Assembly: GCF_018402695.1 (NCBI RefSeq)
Contig: NZ_JAGYIM010000025.1
Location: forward strand, 1 to 64,000
Origin: Arsukibacterium sp.
Lineage (GTDB): Bacteria; Pseudomonadota; Gammaproteobacteria; Enterobacterales; Alteromonadaceae
Length of the DNA stretch: 64,000 bases
Direction: 5' to 3'
Positions 1 through 8,373 of this stretch are shown here, one piece after another. Positions within the stretch are counted from its first letter, which is position 1. Each line of letters starts with the position of its first letter. The position numbers and the translations under genes are program-made. Below the pieces are notes generated by a model. That model ran no database searches. It was not told where the DNA came from and saw only the letters and a list, made by a program, of their open reading frames with translations.

Positions 1-123
1 AACGCCTTGCTCTTCATCATAAAATGCCCAGGGCGAGCCATCATTGACGGCTGTTGTGAGTGTTTTATTAGTGGCGAAAATCTTAAAGCGCAGCAACAGA
101 GTTAATAATAAACTTATCCGCAT
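1..123 (-). CDS. Partial gene, probable periplasmic solute-binding protein (N-terminus only)
   Basis: An open frame of 41 codons reads from an ATG at 123 off the left edge of the window. The N-terminus has a hydrophobic leucine-rich stretch (ISLLLTLLL) that could be a signal peptide, followed by VNDGSPWAFYDEEQG. The latter resembles the start of family-3 extracellular solute-binding proteins, where a short strand ending in P-x-F/Y is followed by a D/E-x-G turn. No clear Shine-Dalgarno is seen. It is divergent from the PYP operon, so the 170-nt gap between them should hold both promoters. The family assignment is weak because only the first 41 residues are visible. Confidence 0.45.
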   Translation of the reverse strand, partial: MRISLLLTLLLRFKIFATNKTLTTAVNDGSPWAFYDEEQGV

Positions 124-295
124 TTTGAGCGCCGTATGGCATCAATAATGATTGTAATTCAAGTTGCCGTTTTAAGGTATGTTAATCATTGAACAGATGC
201 TAAGCTAAAGTAATCAGGCAATATGCTTATTGTTTTCAGTGATCCAAGGTGAGCAATTGCAGGTACATATATCCCCAAAATTAAATGGAGGCAAA

Positions 296-673
296 ATGGA
301 AATTATTCAGTTTGGTAGTAATGATATTGAAAACAAACTTGCAAAAATGTCAAAAGGCCAGCTTGATGACGTGGCATTTGGCGCTATTCAACTCGACGCT
401 CAGGGCAAAATTTTAATGTATAACGCTGCAGAAGGCGATATTACCGGCCGTGATCCGAAATCGGTTGTGGGTAAAAGCTTTTTTACAGAAGTTGCGCCTT
501 GCACAAATAGCAAAGAATTTAAAGGTCGTTTTGATGATGGTGTAAAAAATGGCAATTTGAATACCATGTTCGAATATACCTTTGATTACGAAATGAAACC
601 CACCCGCGTAAAAGTCCACATGAAAAAAGCCATGGTTGGTGATTCTTACTGGGTGTTTGTTAAACGCCTGTAA
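296..673 (+). CDS. pyp: Photoactive yellow protein (PYP), blue-light photoreceptor
   Basis: This is a 125-residue PAS-fold photoreceptor that binds p-coumaric acid as a thioester and photocycles in blue light. The ATG at 296 was chosen because GGAGG lies at 287-291 and because it gives exactly the 125 residues and numbering of Halorhodospira PYP; an in-frame codon at 230 would add 22 unrelated residues. Key residues fall at the canonical numbers: Tyr42, Glu46, Thr50 and Arg52 around the chromophore, and Cys69 (APC) as the thioester attachment site. The C-terminus [10 protein letters not shown] is also typical. The stop overlaps the next ATG by one base (TAATG), so translation is coupled to the chromophore ligase. 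The protein is intact and should be functional. In Idiomarina, PYP has been linked to light-dependent biofilm formation. Confidence 0.97.
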   Translation: MEIIQFGSNDIENKLAKMSKGQLDDVAFGAIQLDAQGKILMYNAAEGDITGRDPKSVVGKSFFTEVAPCTNSKEFKGRFDDGVKNGNLNTMFEYTFDYEMKPTRVKVHMKKAMVGDSYWVFVKRL

Positions 674-1947
674 TGAGTGGTGCTACAACTACAGTTAGCT
701 TATCTGCAGCTGCATTGGTACCCGTCATTGGCGCTTTAATAGCCGATGAACTGGTATTAATGCGCCGTGGCCAGCATAGTGATTCAAGTGTTGATTTATT
801 AAAAGCGTTTAATTGGCAGGCAACAACGATTATTACCTTAGAGCATCGGAGCAAGGGTGCTGAACAGGAAATGATTGTTGATTCCCTTGAGTGGATGGCT
901 ATAGCCACGCGGGTGGCTACGTTTTTTCAGATGCACCAGAGCGGTATTGAAGATTATTTGCTGCGCGTGCACACGCTGGCTGAGTGGGCCGAGGTGGTGG
1001 CAAAAAGCCGTGAATTGGGTGCTACCGATATCTGCTTTGCCACATCAGGCTCAACCGGCACCCCTAAGCTTATCGTCCATCCATGGCGGTCTTTGTCGTC
1101 TGAAATTGTTTTTTTTCAGCAATATTTTCACTCATTCGCAAGGCCTCCAGCGCGCATTATTAGTCTGGTACCGGCACATCATATATATGGTTTTTTATTT
1201 AGTGTGATGCTGCCACAAGTTTTAGATATTCCTGTTATTCGGGGTTTTTCTGCTTACGCTACACTGTTAAATGCTACCTTGGCCGCAGGTGATTTGCTGA
1301 TAACGATACCCGCTTTACTCCAGCAGTTTGAAAGACGTTTGTTAATGGCACCTGAAGGAGTAAGTTTGGTGTGCTCTACCGGACCAAGCCCTTCGGAGAT
1401 TATGCAGCGTTTGCAACAGTCAGGCATCGTAACAACTGAAGTTTATGGCAGTTCTGAAACTGCGGGTATCGGTGTCAGAGCAGACCCTGGTAGTCACTAC
1501 AAGCTGTTGCCGCGCTGGCAGAGACGCTCTGACCAACTGTTGTTCGATACATTGGCAAACGCTGATGTATCCTTGCCCGATAATTTGCAATGGCACGACA
1601 GCGAACATTTTGAACCATGCGGCCGCTTGGACTTAGCGGTGTCGGTAAAGGGGATAAACGTGTTCCCTGCTGAAATTGCCCGAAAGTTGGCTCAGCACCC
1701 ACAGGTGCTGAATGCCAGAGTAAGGCCAATGTCTGAGCAAGGCAGTCGTGGTTTAAAGGCACTGCTTATTGTTGCAGCGCCTTTATCAGAAGAGAACGAG
1801 AGCAAGCTTATCCAGGATATAAAAAGTTGGGCACTTGAGCAGCTGTCAGCACCCGAGTTGCCGTTACATTATCATGTTACAACGGCTATCCCCCTTAGTG
1901 ATATGGGCAAAGAGATTGACTGGCCATTGCAGGAAAACCAGATATGA
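673..1947 (+). CDS. pcl: p-Coumarate:CoA ligase for the PYP chromophore (pCL)
   Basis: This 424-residue member of the ANL adenylating-enzyme superfamily should activate p-coumarate to its CoA thioester, the form transferred to Cys69 of PYP. The P-loop-like adenylate motif TSGSTGTPKL (about residues 126-135) and the later EVYGSSETAG segment are present. It is shorter than plant 4CL (about 550 residues), as expected for the compact ligases found beside pyp genes in purple bacteria. The start overlaps the pyp stop by one base, and its own stop overlaps the start of the ammonia-lyase gene (ATGA). The three genes therefore form a tightly coupled operon. The substrate is inferred mainly from this context. 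Confidence 0.9.
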   Translation: MSGATTTVSLSAAALVPVIGALIADELVLMRRGQHSDSSVDLLKAFNWQATTIITLEHRSKGAEQEMIVDSLEWMAIATRVATFFQMHQSGIEDYLLRVHTLAEWAEVVAKSRELGATDICFATSGSTGTPKLIVHPWRSLSSEIVFFQQYFHSFARPPARIISLVPAHHIYGFLFSVMLPQVLDIPVIRGFSAYATLLNATLAAGDLLITIPALLQQFERRLLMAPEGVSLVCSTGPSPSEIMQRLQQSGIVTTEVYGSSETAGIGVRADPGSHYKLLPRWQRRSDQLLFDTLANADVSLPDNLQWHDSEHFEPCGRLDLAVSVKGINVFPAEIARKLAQHPQVLNARVRPMSEQGSRGLKALLIVAAPLSEENESKLIQDIKSWALEQLSAPELPLHYHVTTAIPLSDMGKEIDWPLQENQI

Positions 1948-3485
1948 AAAAAGCAGTACTATTTGGGGCAAAAAAACTGGCCATTGAAGACATCGTTGCT
2001 CTGTCGCAAAGACAGGCACTTGCTCAACTTTCAAGTGATAAAGCCTTTGTTGACAAAATTACATCTGGCGAGCAGTTTGTGCAGCGTTTATTGCACCAGC
2101 AAGGGAAAGTATACGGTGTCACCACCGGTTACGGCGACAGTTGTAACGTAGCCGTCCCGCACCACCTGACTGCGCAACTGGCTATAAATTTGACCCGTTT
2201 TCATGGCTGTGGCTTAGGTGAGCTGTTTTCACCAGCGCAAACCCGGGCTATTCTTGCTGTGCGCTTATGCTCTCTGGCACAGGGTTACTCAGGTGTCAGT
2301 ATGGCCTTGTTAGAGTATCTGACATTAATGCTAAACGAAGACATGTTACCGCTGATACCGCAGGAGGGTAGCGTCGGTGCCAGTGGTGATCTCACCCCGT
2401 TGTCTTATGTTGCGGGCGCTCTGATAGGTGAGCGGGACGTGCTGTTGAAAGGGCAAAAAATGAGTGCCAAGGTAGCCTTTGCCAAGCTTGGTACTGTCCC
2501 TTACGTTTTAAAGCCGAAAGAGGCTTTGGCGTTAATGAATGGCACTGCCGTGATGACCGCCATTGCCTGCCTGGCCTGGCAAAGAGCGAATTACCTGAGT
2601 CGTTTGTCGGTTAAAGTGACCGCTCTGTGCGTTGCAGGGCTTGATGGCAATGCTTACCATTTCGATGAAGTACTGTTCTCTGTAAAGCCTCATGCCGGTC
2701 AACAGCAAGTTGCATCCTGGCTACGCGAAGATCTGCTGGAGCGCCAGGTTGCGGCAGATACTGCAAGGTTACAAGACCGCTACTCGCTGCGCTGCGCACC
2801 GCATATTATTGGGGTGCTGCGTGATACCTTACCGTTTCTGCGGCACACTATTGAGAATGAACTAAACAGCGCTAACGATAATCCGATTATCGATGGTTTG
2901 GGCGAACGGGTGCTGCATGGTGGCCATTTTTATGGCGGCCATATCGCGATGGCGATGGACACCTTAAAGACACTGGTCGCCAGTTTGGCTGATTTGCACG
3001 ACAGGCAAATGGCTACCTTACTCGATAGCAATGCAAACAACGGTTTACCAGCTAATTTATCTGCTGCTCCCGCAGCTGAATTAAGTATTCATCATGGTTT
3101 TAAAGCCGTGCAAATTGGCTGCTCTGCCTGGGCGGCGGAAGCTTTAAAGCTTACGATGCCAGCCTCGGTATTTTCGCGCTCAACCGAGTGTCATAATCAG
3201 GATAAAGTGAGTATGGGCACCATTGCAGCCCGCGATGCAATGCGGATTATTGAGTTAACCGAGCAAGTGACCGTCGCGACCATGCTAGCCGCCTGGCAAG
3301 CTTGTCAGCTGCGGCGGCAGCAATCAGAAAATACTATGACTATCAGCGTAAACCTGAGCGATCTTTTGCAGCAAATCGGCGCCAAGTTTGCGTTATTAAC
3401 AGTAGATAGGCCACTAGAGCAAGAGTTACGGTATTGGTTGGTTGCGGTAACAAATCAGCAGCTGCCGGTTTATAGTGGCGACTAG
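1944..3485 (+). CDS. tal: Tyrosine (aromatic amino acid) ammonia-lyase, chromophore precursor synthesis
   Basis: This 513-residue enzyme of the HAL/PAL/TAL family should deaminate tyrosine to p-coumarate. The MIO prosthetic group forms from Ala146-Ser147-Gly148 in GSVGASGDL. The catalytic Tyr lies in VYGVTTGYG (residue 57). The specificity pair aligned with His89-Leu90 of Rhodobacter TAL is Phe86-His87 here (NLTRFHGCG). That is neither the classical TAL pair (His-Leu) nor the HAL pair (Ser-His). Context, directly after pyp and pcl with an ATGA overlap, makes tyrosine the likely substrate. Histidine or phenylalanine cannot be excluded from sequence alone. Confidence 0.9.
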   Translation: MKKAVLFGAKKLAIEDIVALSQRQALAQLSSDKAFVDKITSGEQFVQRLLHQQGKVYGVTTGYGDSCNVAVPHHLTAQLAINLTRFHGCGLGELFSPAQTRAILAVRLCSLAQGYSGVSMALLEYLTLMLNEDMLPLIPQEGSVGASGDLTPLSYVAGALIGERDVLLKGQKMSAKVAFAKLGTVPYVLKPKEALALMNGTAVMTAIACLAWQRANYLSRLSVKVTALCVAGLDGNAYHFDEVLFSVKPHAGQQQVASWLREDLLERQVAADTARLQDRYSLRCAPHIIGVLRDTLPFLRHTIENELNSANDNPIIDGLGERVLHGGHFYGGHIAMAMDTLKTLVASLADLHDRQMATLLDSNANNGLPANLSAAPAAELSIHHGFKAVQIGCSAWAAEALKLTMPASVFSRSTECHNQDKVSMGTIAARDAMRIIELTEQVTVATMLAAWQACQLRRQQSENTMTISVNLSDLLQQIGAKFALLTVDRPLEQELRYWLVAVTNQQLPVYSGD

Positions 3486-3567
3486 TTGTTTATCAGAATA
3501 GTTTAGCAATTGGTAATCTGGATTATCAGTCTCAACGTTTAACTGAAAATTCTTTTAGGATTATCTT

Positions 3568-4701
3568 ATGTATTGCGCAGATTGTGAGTCGGTAGACGAT
3601 TATTTTTTTGAACAGGTCACTTTTTTTTGGGTGTTTGTGCCAACCACCGAGACCTTTGGTAAGTTAGCCAAATTTTACGGCAGCCAACACTTTGAAGCTA
3701 AGCAGGAAAGTACCCATTGCATCTCTGCCAAGATACCTTCGGCAACGATAGAAAGCTTTCTAACTTCATTAAATGGGGTGCTGGAGCAGGCAGAGCTTGC
3801 AGGTACTAAAGTTACCACTACGGCAACCATGCAGCAGCCTGATATAGAGGCTACTGCACGCATTACCACCTTTGATGTATTAATTAATCGCTACAAAGCA
3901 AAGTGGCTGATTAACAGCATCGAGCAAGAGCGTTATGAAACCTGGTTTCAGCCAATTGTGCATGCCCCAACTGCACAGCAAACCCCGGTTATTTATTCGC
4001 ACGAAGGCTTGTTTAGAATCCGTGATGATAATAACGCCATAGTGCCACCTCAGCTGGCTTTTATGCTAGCAGAGCAGTCCGACTTGCTATTTTCACTAGA
4101 TTTAGTAGCCCGACGTTCTGCTGTTCAGCATTTTGCTGCTGCTAAGCTAAAGGGTAAGCTGTTTATAAATTTTGACCCGTCCAGCATTTACGACCCATCT
4201 TATTGTCTGCGCTCTACTGCCGCGTCTATTTACGAATTGGGATTAAAGCCAGCCGACATTGTGTTTGAAGTAACTGAAACTAACAAAGCGAGCGATTTGA
4301 ATCATCTGAAAGGCATATTGGCGTTTTATCGCAACGCTGGGTTTCAGGTAGCAATGGACGATATTGGTTCAGGCTGGTCAGGTTTAAACTTGCTACAAAG
4401 AATCCGCCCGGACTATGTCAAAATAGATATGGAGCTGGTGCGGGATATACATGTTGATAGATTTAAGCAAAATATCGTATCGAGCTTAATCAATATCGCT
4501 AAAACTAATGGTATTACTACTATTGCTGAAGGTATTGAAGTCACGGCTGAAGCACAATGGCTAATTGATAATAAAGTCGACTTATTACAAGGGTATTTGT
4601 TCGGTAAACCGGCGCTGTATCAGCAGCAAGTTAGTCAGCAGCAGCTGAAAAACATCCAAGCCTCGGTTGCGCCATTAAAAGTAGCGGCTAACAGATTGTA
4701 G
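3568..4701 (+). CDS. EAL-domain c-di-GMP phosphodiesterase, downstream of the PYP operon
   Basis: This 377-residue cytoplasmic protein has an N-terminal region of about 110 residues that I do not recognise, followed by an EAL domain (about 115-365). The signature is EGL (residues 146-148), and the other catalytic and metal motifs are kept: N in INFDP, E in EVTE, DD in MDDIGSG, K in VKIDMEL, E in AEGIE and Q in QGYLFGKP. It should therefore hydrolyse c-di-GMP. It starts 82 nt after tal on the same strand with AGGA before the ATG. It is probably co-transcribed with pyp, which makes it the best local candidate for a PYP output partner. The cysteines and aromatics of the N-terminal region (CADC, FFWVF) may form a sensory domain. 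Confidence 0.88.
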   Translation: MYCADCESVDDYFFEQVTFFWVFVPTTETFGKLAKFYGSQHFEAKQESTHCISAKIPSATIESFLTSLNGVLEQAELAGTKVTTTATMQQPDIEATARITTFDVLINRYKAKWLINSIEQERYETWFQPIVHAPTAQQTPVIYSHEGLFRIRDDNNAIVPPQLAFMLAEQSDLLFSLDLVARRSAVQHFAAAKLKGKLFINFDPSSIYDPSYCLRSTAASIYELGLKPADIVFEVTETNKASDLNHLKGILAFYRNAGFQVAMDDIGSGWSGLNLLQRIRPDYVKIDMELVRDIHVDRFKQNIVSSLINIAKTNGITTIAEGIEVTAEAQWLIDNKVDLLQGYLFGKPALYQQQVSQQQLKNIQASVAPLKVAANRL

Positions 4702-4785
4702 CCTGACAATTAATCAGCACAGCTTTAGTTTCTTGCTGCATTGGTTCAAAGTTTTATGCAATTAAAACCTCTAAGATAAACAAGT

Positions 4786-5757
4786 TTAGTCCGCCGCCTG
4801 ACTTACCTTGTTACGCCCGGCTGCTTTTGCCCGGTACAACGCATCGTCCGCGCGCTGGATCAGACTGGCCGACGTATCGGTTGTGCGGCTTTGTGCTACG
4901 CCGATGCTGGCAGTGCATGGCGGTATACTGTCATTGGCTGTGGTATATTGCTGCAGCGAGAGGCGGATGCGTTCTGCCAGTTCAATAGCGCTGTTGATAC
5001 TGGTGTCTGGTAAAATAATCAGGAATTCTTCACCCCCAATTCTACCGACGTAATCTGTTTTTCGAAGTTGCTGCAGGCAGCACGTTGCCGCGGTTTTCAG
5101 TGTTTGATCGCCAATCTGGTGACCGAAGGTGTCGTTAATGGCCTTAAAGTCGTCCAAATCCAGCATCATAATACATAGCGCCGCCTGCTGGCGGCTGGCA
5201 CGTGACATTTCAACATCCAGCACCCGCATGGTCTCGCGGCGGTTAATCAGGTCAGTCAGCTCATCGGTGGTCGCCATTTTTTCCAGTTGTGCTGTGCGTT
5301 TTTTTACCTCGGTTTCCAGCCGCAGGTTTGATTCTGCCAGTTGCTGCTCAGCCAGGGTAAGCTCGTTAATTTTGGTTTGCATATTGCGTTTACTGGGAAT
5401 ACTGATTGCCTGAGGCAGCAGGTACCAGAGTGAAATGGCGGTGGCAATAGAAATTAAACCAGTGGCTGATTTAATAATGCCATGAATATAGTAATAGCCA
5501 TGCCAGACATTAATGATGCCTAGCAAATGCGTCGCGCCACAGAAAAAGATAAAGCCGGCGAACATCAGAAACATCCAGTCAAAGCGCATATCGTCGCGCG
5601 CTCTGACCAGCCGCACCAGGCCTAAAGGGATAAGCATGTACGCGATAAACGTTAACATGTCACCGCCAACATGCAGGATCAGTAAATCGGTTCGCCACAG
5701 CAGACAATGGCCGTGCGGCATAAAATCGCCATTAAGTAATTCGTTAATAAAGTCCAT
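4786..5757 (-). CDS. Diguanylate cyclase with ethylene-receptor (ETR1-type) membrane sensor domain
   Basis: This 323-residue membrane protein has three N-terminal transmembrane helices (about 25-50, 58-83 and 92-115), a coiled coil (125-160) and a GGDEF domain (165-320). The active site is GGEEF at 241-245, with an RxxD inhibitory site at 232-235 exactly five residues upstream. The membrane part matches the ethylene-binding domain of plant ETR1. Asp33, Tyr40, Pro44, Cys73 and His77 sit at a constant offset of +8 from ETR1 Asp25, Tyr32, Pro36, Cys65 and His69, including the copper-binding CGATH. It should make c-di-GMP in response to ethylene or another copper-bound ligand. It is convergent with the EAL gene. 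The domain match is clear; ethylene as the ligand is inferred. Confidence 0.93.
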   Translation of the reverse strand: MDFINELLNGDFMPHGHCLLWRTDLLILHVGGDMLTFIAYMLIPLGLVRLVRARDDMRFDWMFLMFAGFIFFCGATHLLGIINVWHGYYYIHGIIKSATGLISIATAISLWYLLPQAISIPSKRNMQTKINELTLAEQQLAESNLRLETEVKKRTAQLEKMATTDELTDLINRRETMRVLDVEMSRASRQQAALCIMMLDLDDFKAINDTFGHQIGDQTLKTAATCCLQQLRKTDYVGRIGGEEFLIILPDTSINSAIELAERIRLSLQQYTTANDSIPPCTASIGVAQSRTTDTSASLIQRADDALYRAKAAGRNKVSQAAD

Positions 5758-5790
5758 TTTTGCGCTAAGCCTTGGCTTTTTTTAAGCTTA

Positions 5791-5825
5791 ATCTTAGCTG
5801 ACATTTACAGACAGTGTTGTGACAA
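5791..5825 (-). promoter_or_regulatory. Weak candidate Pho box before the ethylene-receptor cyclase
   Basis: On the minus strand two 7-mers, TTGTCAC and CTGTCTG, are separated by 4 nt (5808-5825) and match CTGTCAT at 10 of 14 positions. A TAAGAT hexamer follows 11 nt downstream. The geometry fits the better boxes elsewhere in the window, but the score is at the bottom of the range and could be chance. Confidence 0.25.
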
Positions 5826-5911
5826 AGGAAACAAAAAATGCCATGCCGGTTGGCGTAAGCCCGGACAACAGCAGAACAAGGCTTAAGTTGCAACAGCTTG
5901 GTATGCTGGAA

Positions 5912-6406
5912 CTAATGAATTTCCTTGGCCAGCTTCAGCATCTGTGCACTTAAATGAAAACCGTTTTGCCGAGCCAGGGTAAGGTTAACCCGAAATGAGA
6001 TCCGCTGTGGCTCGGCAATTAAGCCAAACATAGCGCCTTGTCGAAACAGCTCGGCTCCCTCCACAACGGTCAGACGGCCAGAGCTTTGCAGTAACGGTGA
6101 CCAGCCAGTTTGTGAGGCGAGCTCTAAACTGAGAAACAACACGGTACACTTTGTCGCCTGCTCGGCATTTTCCAGCAAGACGGTTTGGGCCTGCTCCGGC
6201 AGCATAGTGGTCAGGGCTTTAAATACTTCGGCATCACCGGCAATGCAATAGATTTGCTGTACCGGCGGATTTACCGACCACTCGCTATACTGCACAAACC
6301 GGTATAATAACGCAGCTTTTAATGATGCCTGAGCCGACTGGGCGTGCAGCGCCGGCTGATATAACGCCGTTGCGGCTAGCAAAAGTGCTATCAGCAACCG
6401 GCTCAT
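5912..6406 (-). CDS. yfiR: YfiR-like periplasmic protein (DUF4154)
   Basis: This 164-residue protein has a signal peptide (LLIALLLAATALYQPALHA, cleavage near residue 22). The mature domain reads SLKAALLYRFVQYSEW early and FGLIAEPQRISFRVNL late, which is typical of the YfiR/DUF4154 family. In Pseudomonas, YfiR is the periplasmic repressor that holds the cyclase YfiN off. Two cysteines (CIAG and KCTVLF) could form a redox disulfide as in YfiR. The ATG overlaps the stop of the TonB receptor by one base (TAATG), and the YfiN-like cyclase lies upstream, so the three genes form one operon. Confidence 0.87.
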   Translation of the reverse strand: MSRLLIALLLAATALYQPALHAQSAQASLKAALLYRFVQYSEWSVNPPVQQIYCIAGDAEVFKALTTMLPEQAQTVLLENAEQATKCTVLFLSLELASQTGWSPLLQSSGRLTVVEGAELFRQGAMFGLIAEPQRISFRVNLTLARQNGFHLSAQMLKLAKEIH

Positions 6407-8373
6407 TACCGGAAATTCCAGTTAAGTGATAATTCGGTACTGCGCCCGGGTTGCCTTAAGATAGCGGCAGACGGCAGCGGGGCATCGACGTATGTTTTAT
6501 CAAACACATTTTTCAGGCCTAGCACAATAGACAGCTGCGAGCTGGGTTGCCACGAAAGCAGCAGGTCGTGCCGGGCATAACCGGGCATCTGCCATGACGG
6601 GCTGGTGCGGGCCGATGCAGCGAACATGTGCCAGTTCAGATGGATATTTTCCTGCCAGAGCGGCTGGCTGAACTGTGTTTTAAATAAACGCTCTGGCGAA
6701 TTGGTTAGTTCAATTTGATCAGTGTTATAACGGGCGCGTTGTATACTGAGAGAAAGTTGCAGCTTTGCGCCGGTTTGCCAGTCTTTTGCCGTAGTGGTTT
6801 CAAGGCCAAGCGCCTCGACCGAGCGGTCATTAAAAAACTGAACAATGGCACTTTCGCCAAAGTTGCCGGTTATCAGGTTACGGACCCGAGAGTGATAAAG
6901 GCTGGCACCAACAGACCAGCTATTGGCTAACTGAGCCTGCCAGTTTGCTTCTAATGTCCTGATTAACTCAGATTCGGGTACCGGAAGTTCATTATATAAG
7001 TTGGTTTTCTGCTCATACTCATTGGGTGCGCGAAATGCGGTACCATAACTGAGCCTGGCACTTTGTTTGTCATTAATTTGCCAAACCCAACCGAGTTTGG
7101 GACTGAACTCACGGACATCCTGTTTGGTGTAGTCATAGCGAAAGCCACTGATAAATTTATGCTTATCAGAAAGTTGCCAGCCATGTTGCAGATAAAGTCC
7201 GATCCGGTTGTTGTCACTGCTGGCACCCAGCAGCGGAATGTCATCGTCAATACTGAACCGGTAGCTCTGATGCTGATCGTGCTGGCCGTCAATTCCAAAC
7301 AGCAGATGATGGGATGGGTCTGGCGTATAGCTTAATCGTAAGTCAAGATTGGTCCATTTACCGGTCACATCAAAATGGTAGCGGCGCACTTCTCCGGTAG
7401 GAAAAATAAATGGAGTGAAGGTTGTCAGATGAAACCCATTAGTCGATAAATGGGTGTATAACTCAGTTTGCTCCGTTAACCTGTGACCATGTTGCAGCGA
7501 GATAAAATAATTACGATTTTTTATTTTAAATATGTCGCTACGTGATGGGTCTTCTGCCAGCAGCATTGGCTCTTGTCGGGTTCTGGACACGCCGGCCATT
7601 TGTAATTGCAGCCGCCGATAGCGGTAACTGGCTGCCAGTTTGTGGTTTAAGTCTTCATTCAGGGTGCGCTGTGACGTCAGGATAGCTGGCGCATTAATAT
7701 CGGCAACAGCAATATCGTCTTGCTGACTACGGCTTAAAGACAGCCAGCCTTCATGGCCACTGGCATGGCGAAGCCCATAAGACAGCGACAGGTCAAGCTG
7801 ATCGTGCTGGTTAGCGGCCACTGCCAGCTGAGCCCCCTGCAGTTTGTTACCGCGCTTGGTAATAACGTTAACCACGCCCAGAAAAGCGTTATTACCATAG
7901 AGTGCCGACCCGCTGCCGGGGCTGTACTCCACCCGGTCAATTAGTTGTGGATCAATATAAAAATTATTGCCGATCATCCCTGCATCGTAAATATTGTCAT
8001 TTACTCTGGTGCCATCGACCAGTAACAGGATGCGGGCATTATAATCGCCGGGCCTGCCTATCCCGCGGGCAGTCAGATAACCGTAACTGCTGTCAGAGCT
8101 GACGTACAATCCTGGGAAGAAGCTGAGAATTTGCTCCAGATTCCGCAGGCTGAAACGCCGGATCTGCTCATCGGTAACGATATAGGTGACTTGCGAAGAC
8201 TCGCCTGCACTCTGGGCGTGGCGTGCCGAGGTCGACACTTCAATCAGTCTCGGATCGGTTGAGGTAGGCTGTTGCAGCAATTCTTCCAGGCTAGGCACCT
8301 GTTGTGCCTGCAACTGCATGCTAATAACGCACAACAGCAAAGATTTAATCAGCACGGTATATCTGATATGCAT
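6406..8373 (-). CDS. TonB-dependent outer-membrane receptor in the YfiN/YfiR operon
   Basis: This is a 655-residue outer-membrane receptor. The ATG at 8373 was chosen because it begins a proper signal peptide (IRYTVLIKSLLLCVISMQLQAQ) and has GGGG before it; a codon at 8409 would add 12 charged residues. A plug domain follows (about 55-165; TDEQIRRFSLRNLEQIL, ILLLVDGTRVNDNIYD, ALYGNNAFLGVVNVITKRG), then a 22-strand-type barrel ending in an aromatic C-terminus (LNWNFR). It overlaps the cyclase gene by 29 nt at its start and yfiR by 1 nt at its end. It occupies the place of yfiB in the Pseudomonas operon. The transported ligand is unknown. Confidence 0.9.
   Translation of the reverse strand: MHIRYTVLIKSLLLCVISMQLQAQQVPSLEELLQQPTSTDPRLIEVSTSARHAQSAGESSQVTYIVTDEQIRRFSLRNLEQILSFFPGLYVSSDSSYGYLTARGIGRPGDYNARILLLVDGTRVNDNIYDAGMIGNNFYIDPQLIDRVEYSPGSGSALYGNNAFLGVVNVITKRGNKLQGAQLAVAANQHDQLDLSLSYGLRHASGHEGWLSLSRSQQDDIAVADINAPAILTSQRTLNEDLNHKLAASYRYRRLQLQMAGVSRTRQEPMLLAEDPSRSDIFKIKNRNYFISLQHGHRLTEQTELYTHLSTNGFHLTTFTPFIFPTGEVRRYHFDVTGKWTNLDLRLSYTPDPSHHLLFGIDGQHDQHQSYRFSIDDDIPLLGASSDNNRIGLYLQHGWQLSDKHKFISGFRYDYTKQDVREFSPKLGWVWQINDKQSARLSYGTAFRAPNEYEQKTNLYNELPVPESELIRTLEANWQAQLANSWSVGASLYHSRVRNLITGNFGESAIVQFFNDRSVEALGLETTTAKDWQTGAKLQLSLSIQRARYNTDQIELTNSPERLFKTQFSQPLWQENIHLNWHMFAASARTSPSWQMPGYARHDLLLSWQPSSQLSIVLGLKNVFDKTYVDAPLPSAAILRQPGRSTELSLNWNFR

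Noticed and set aside
230-295. Upstream start for PYP giving 147 residues
   Set aside because: The extra 22 residues are not PYP-like, and GGAGG sits directly before the ATG at 296, which gives the canonical 125 residues.
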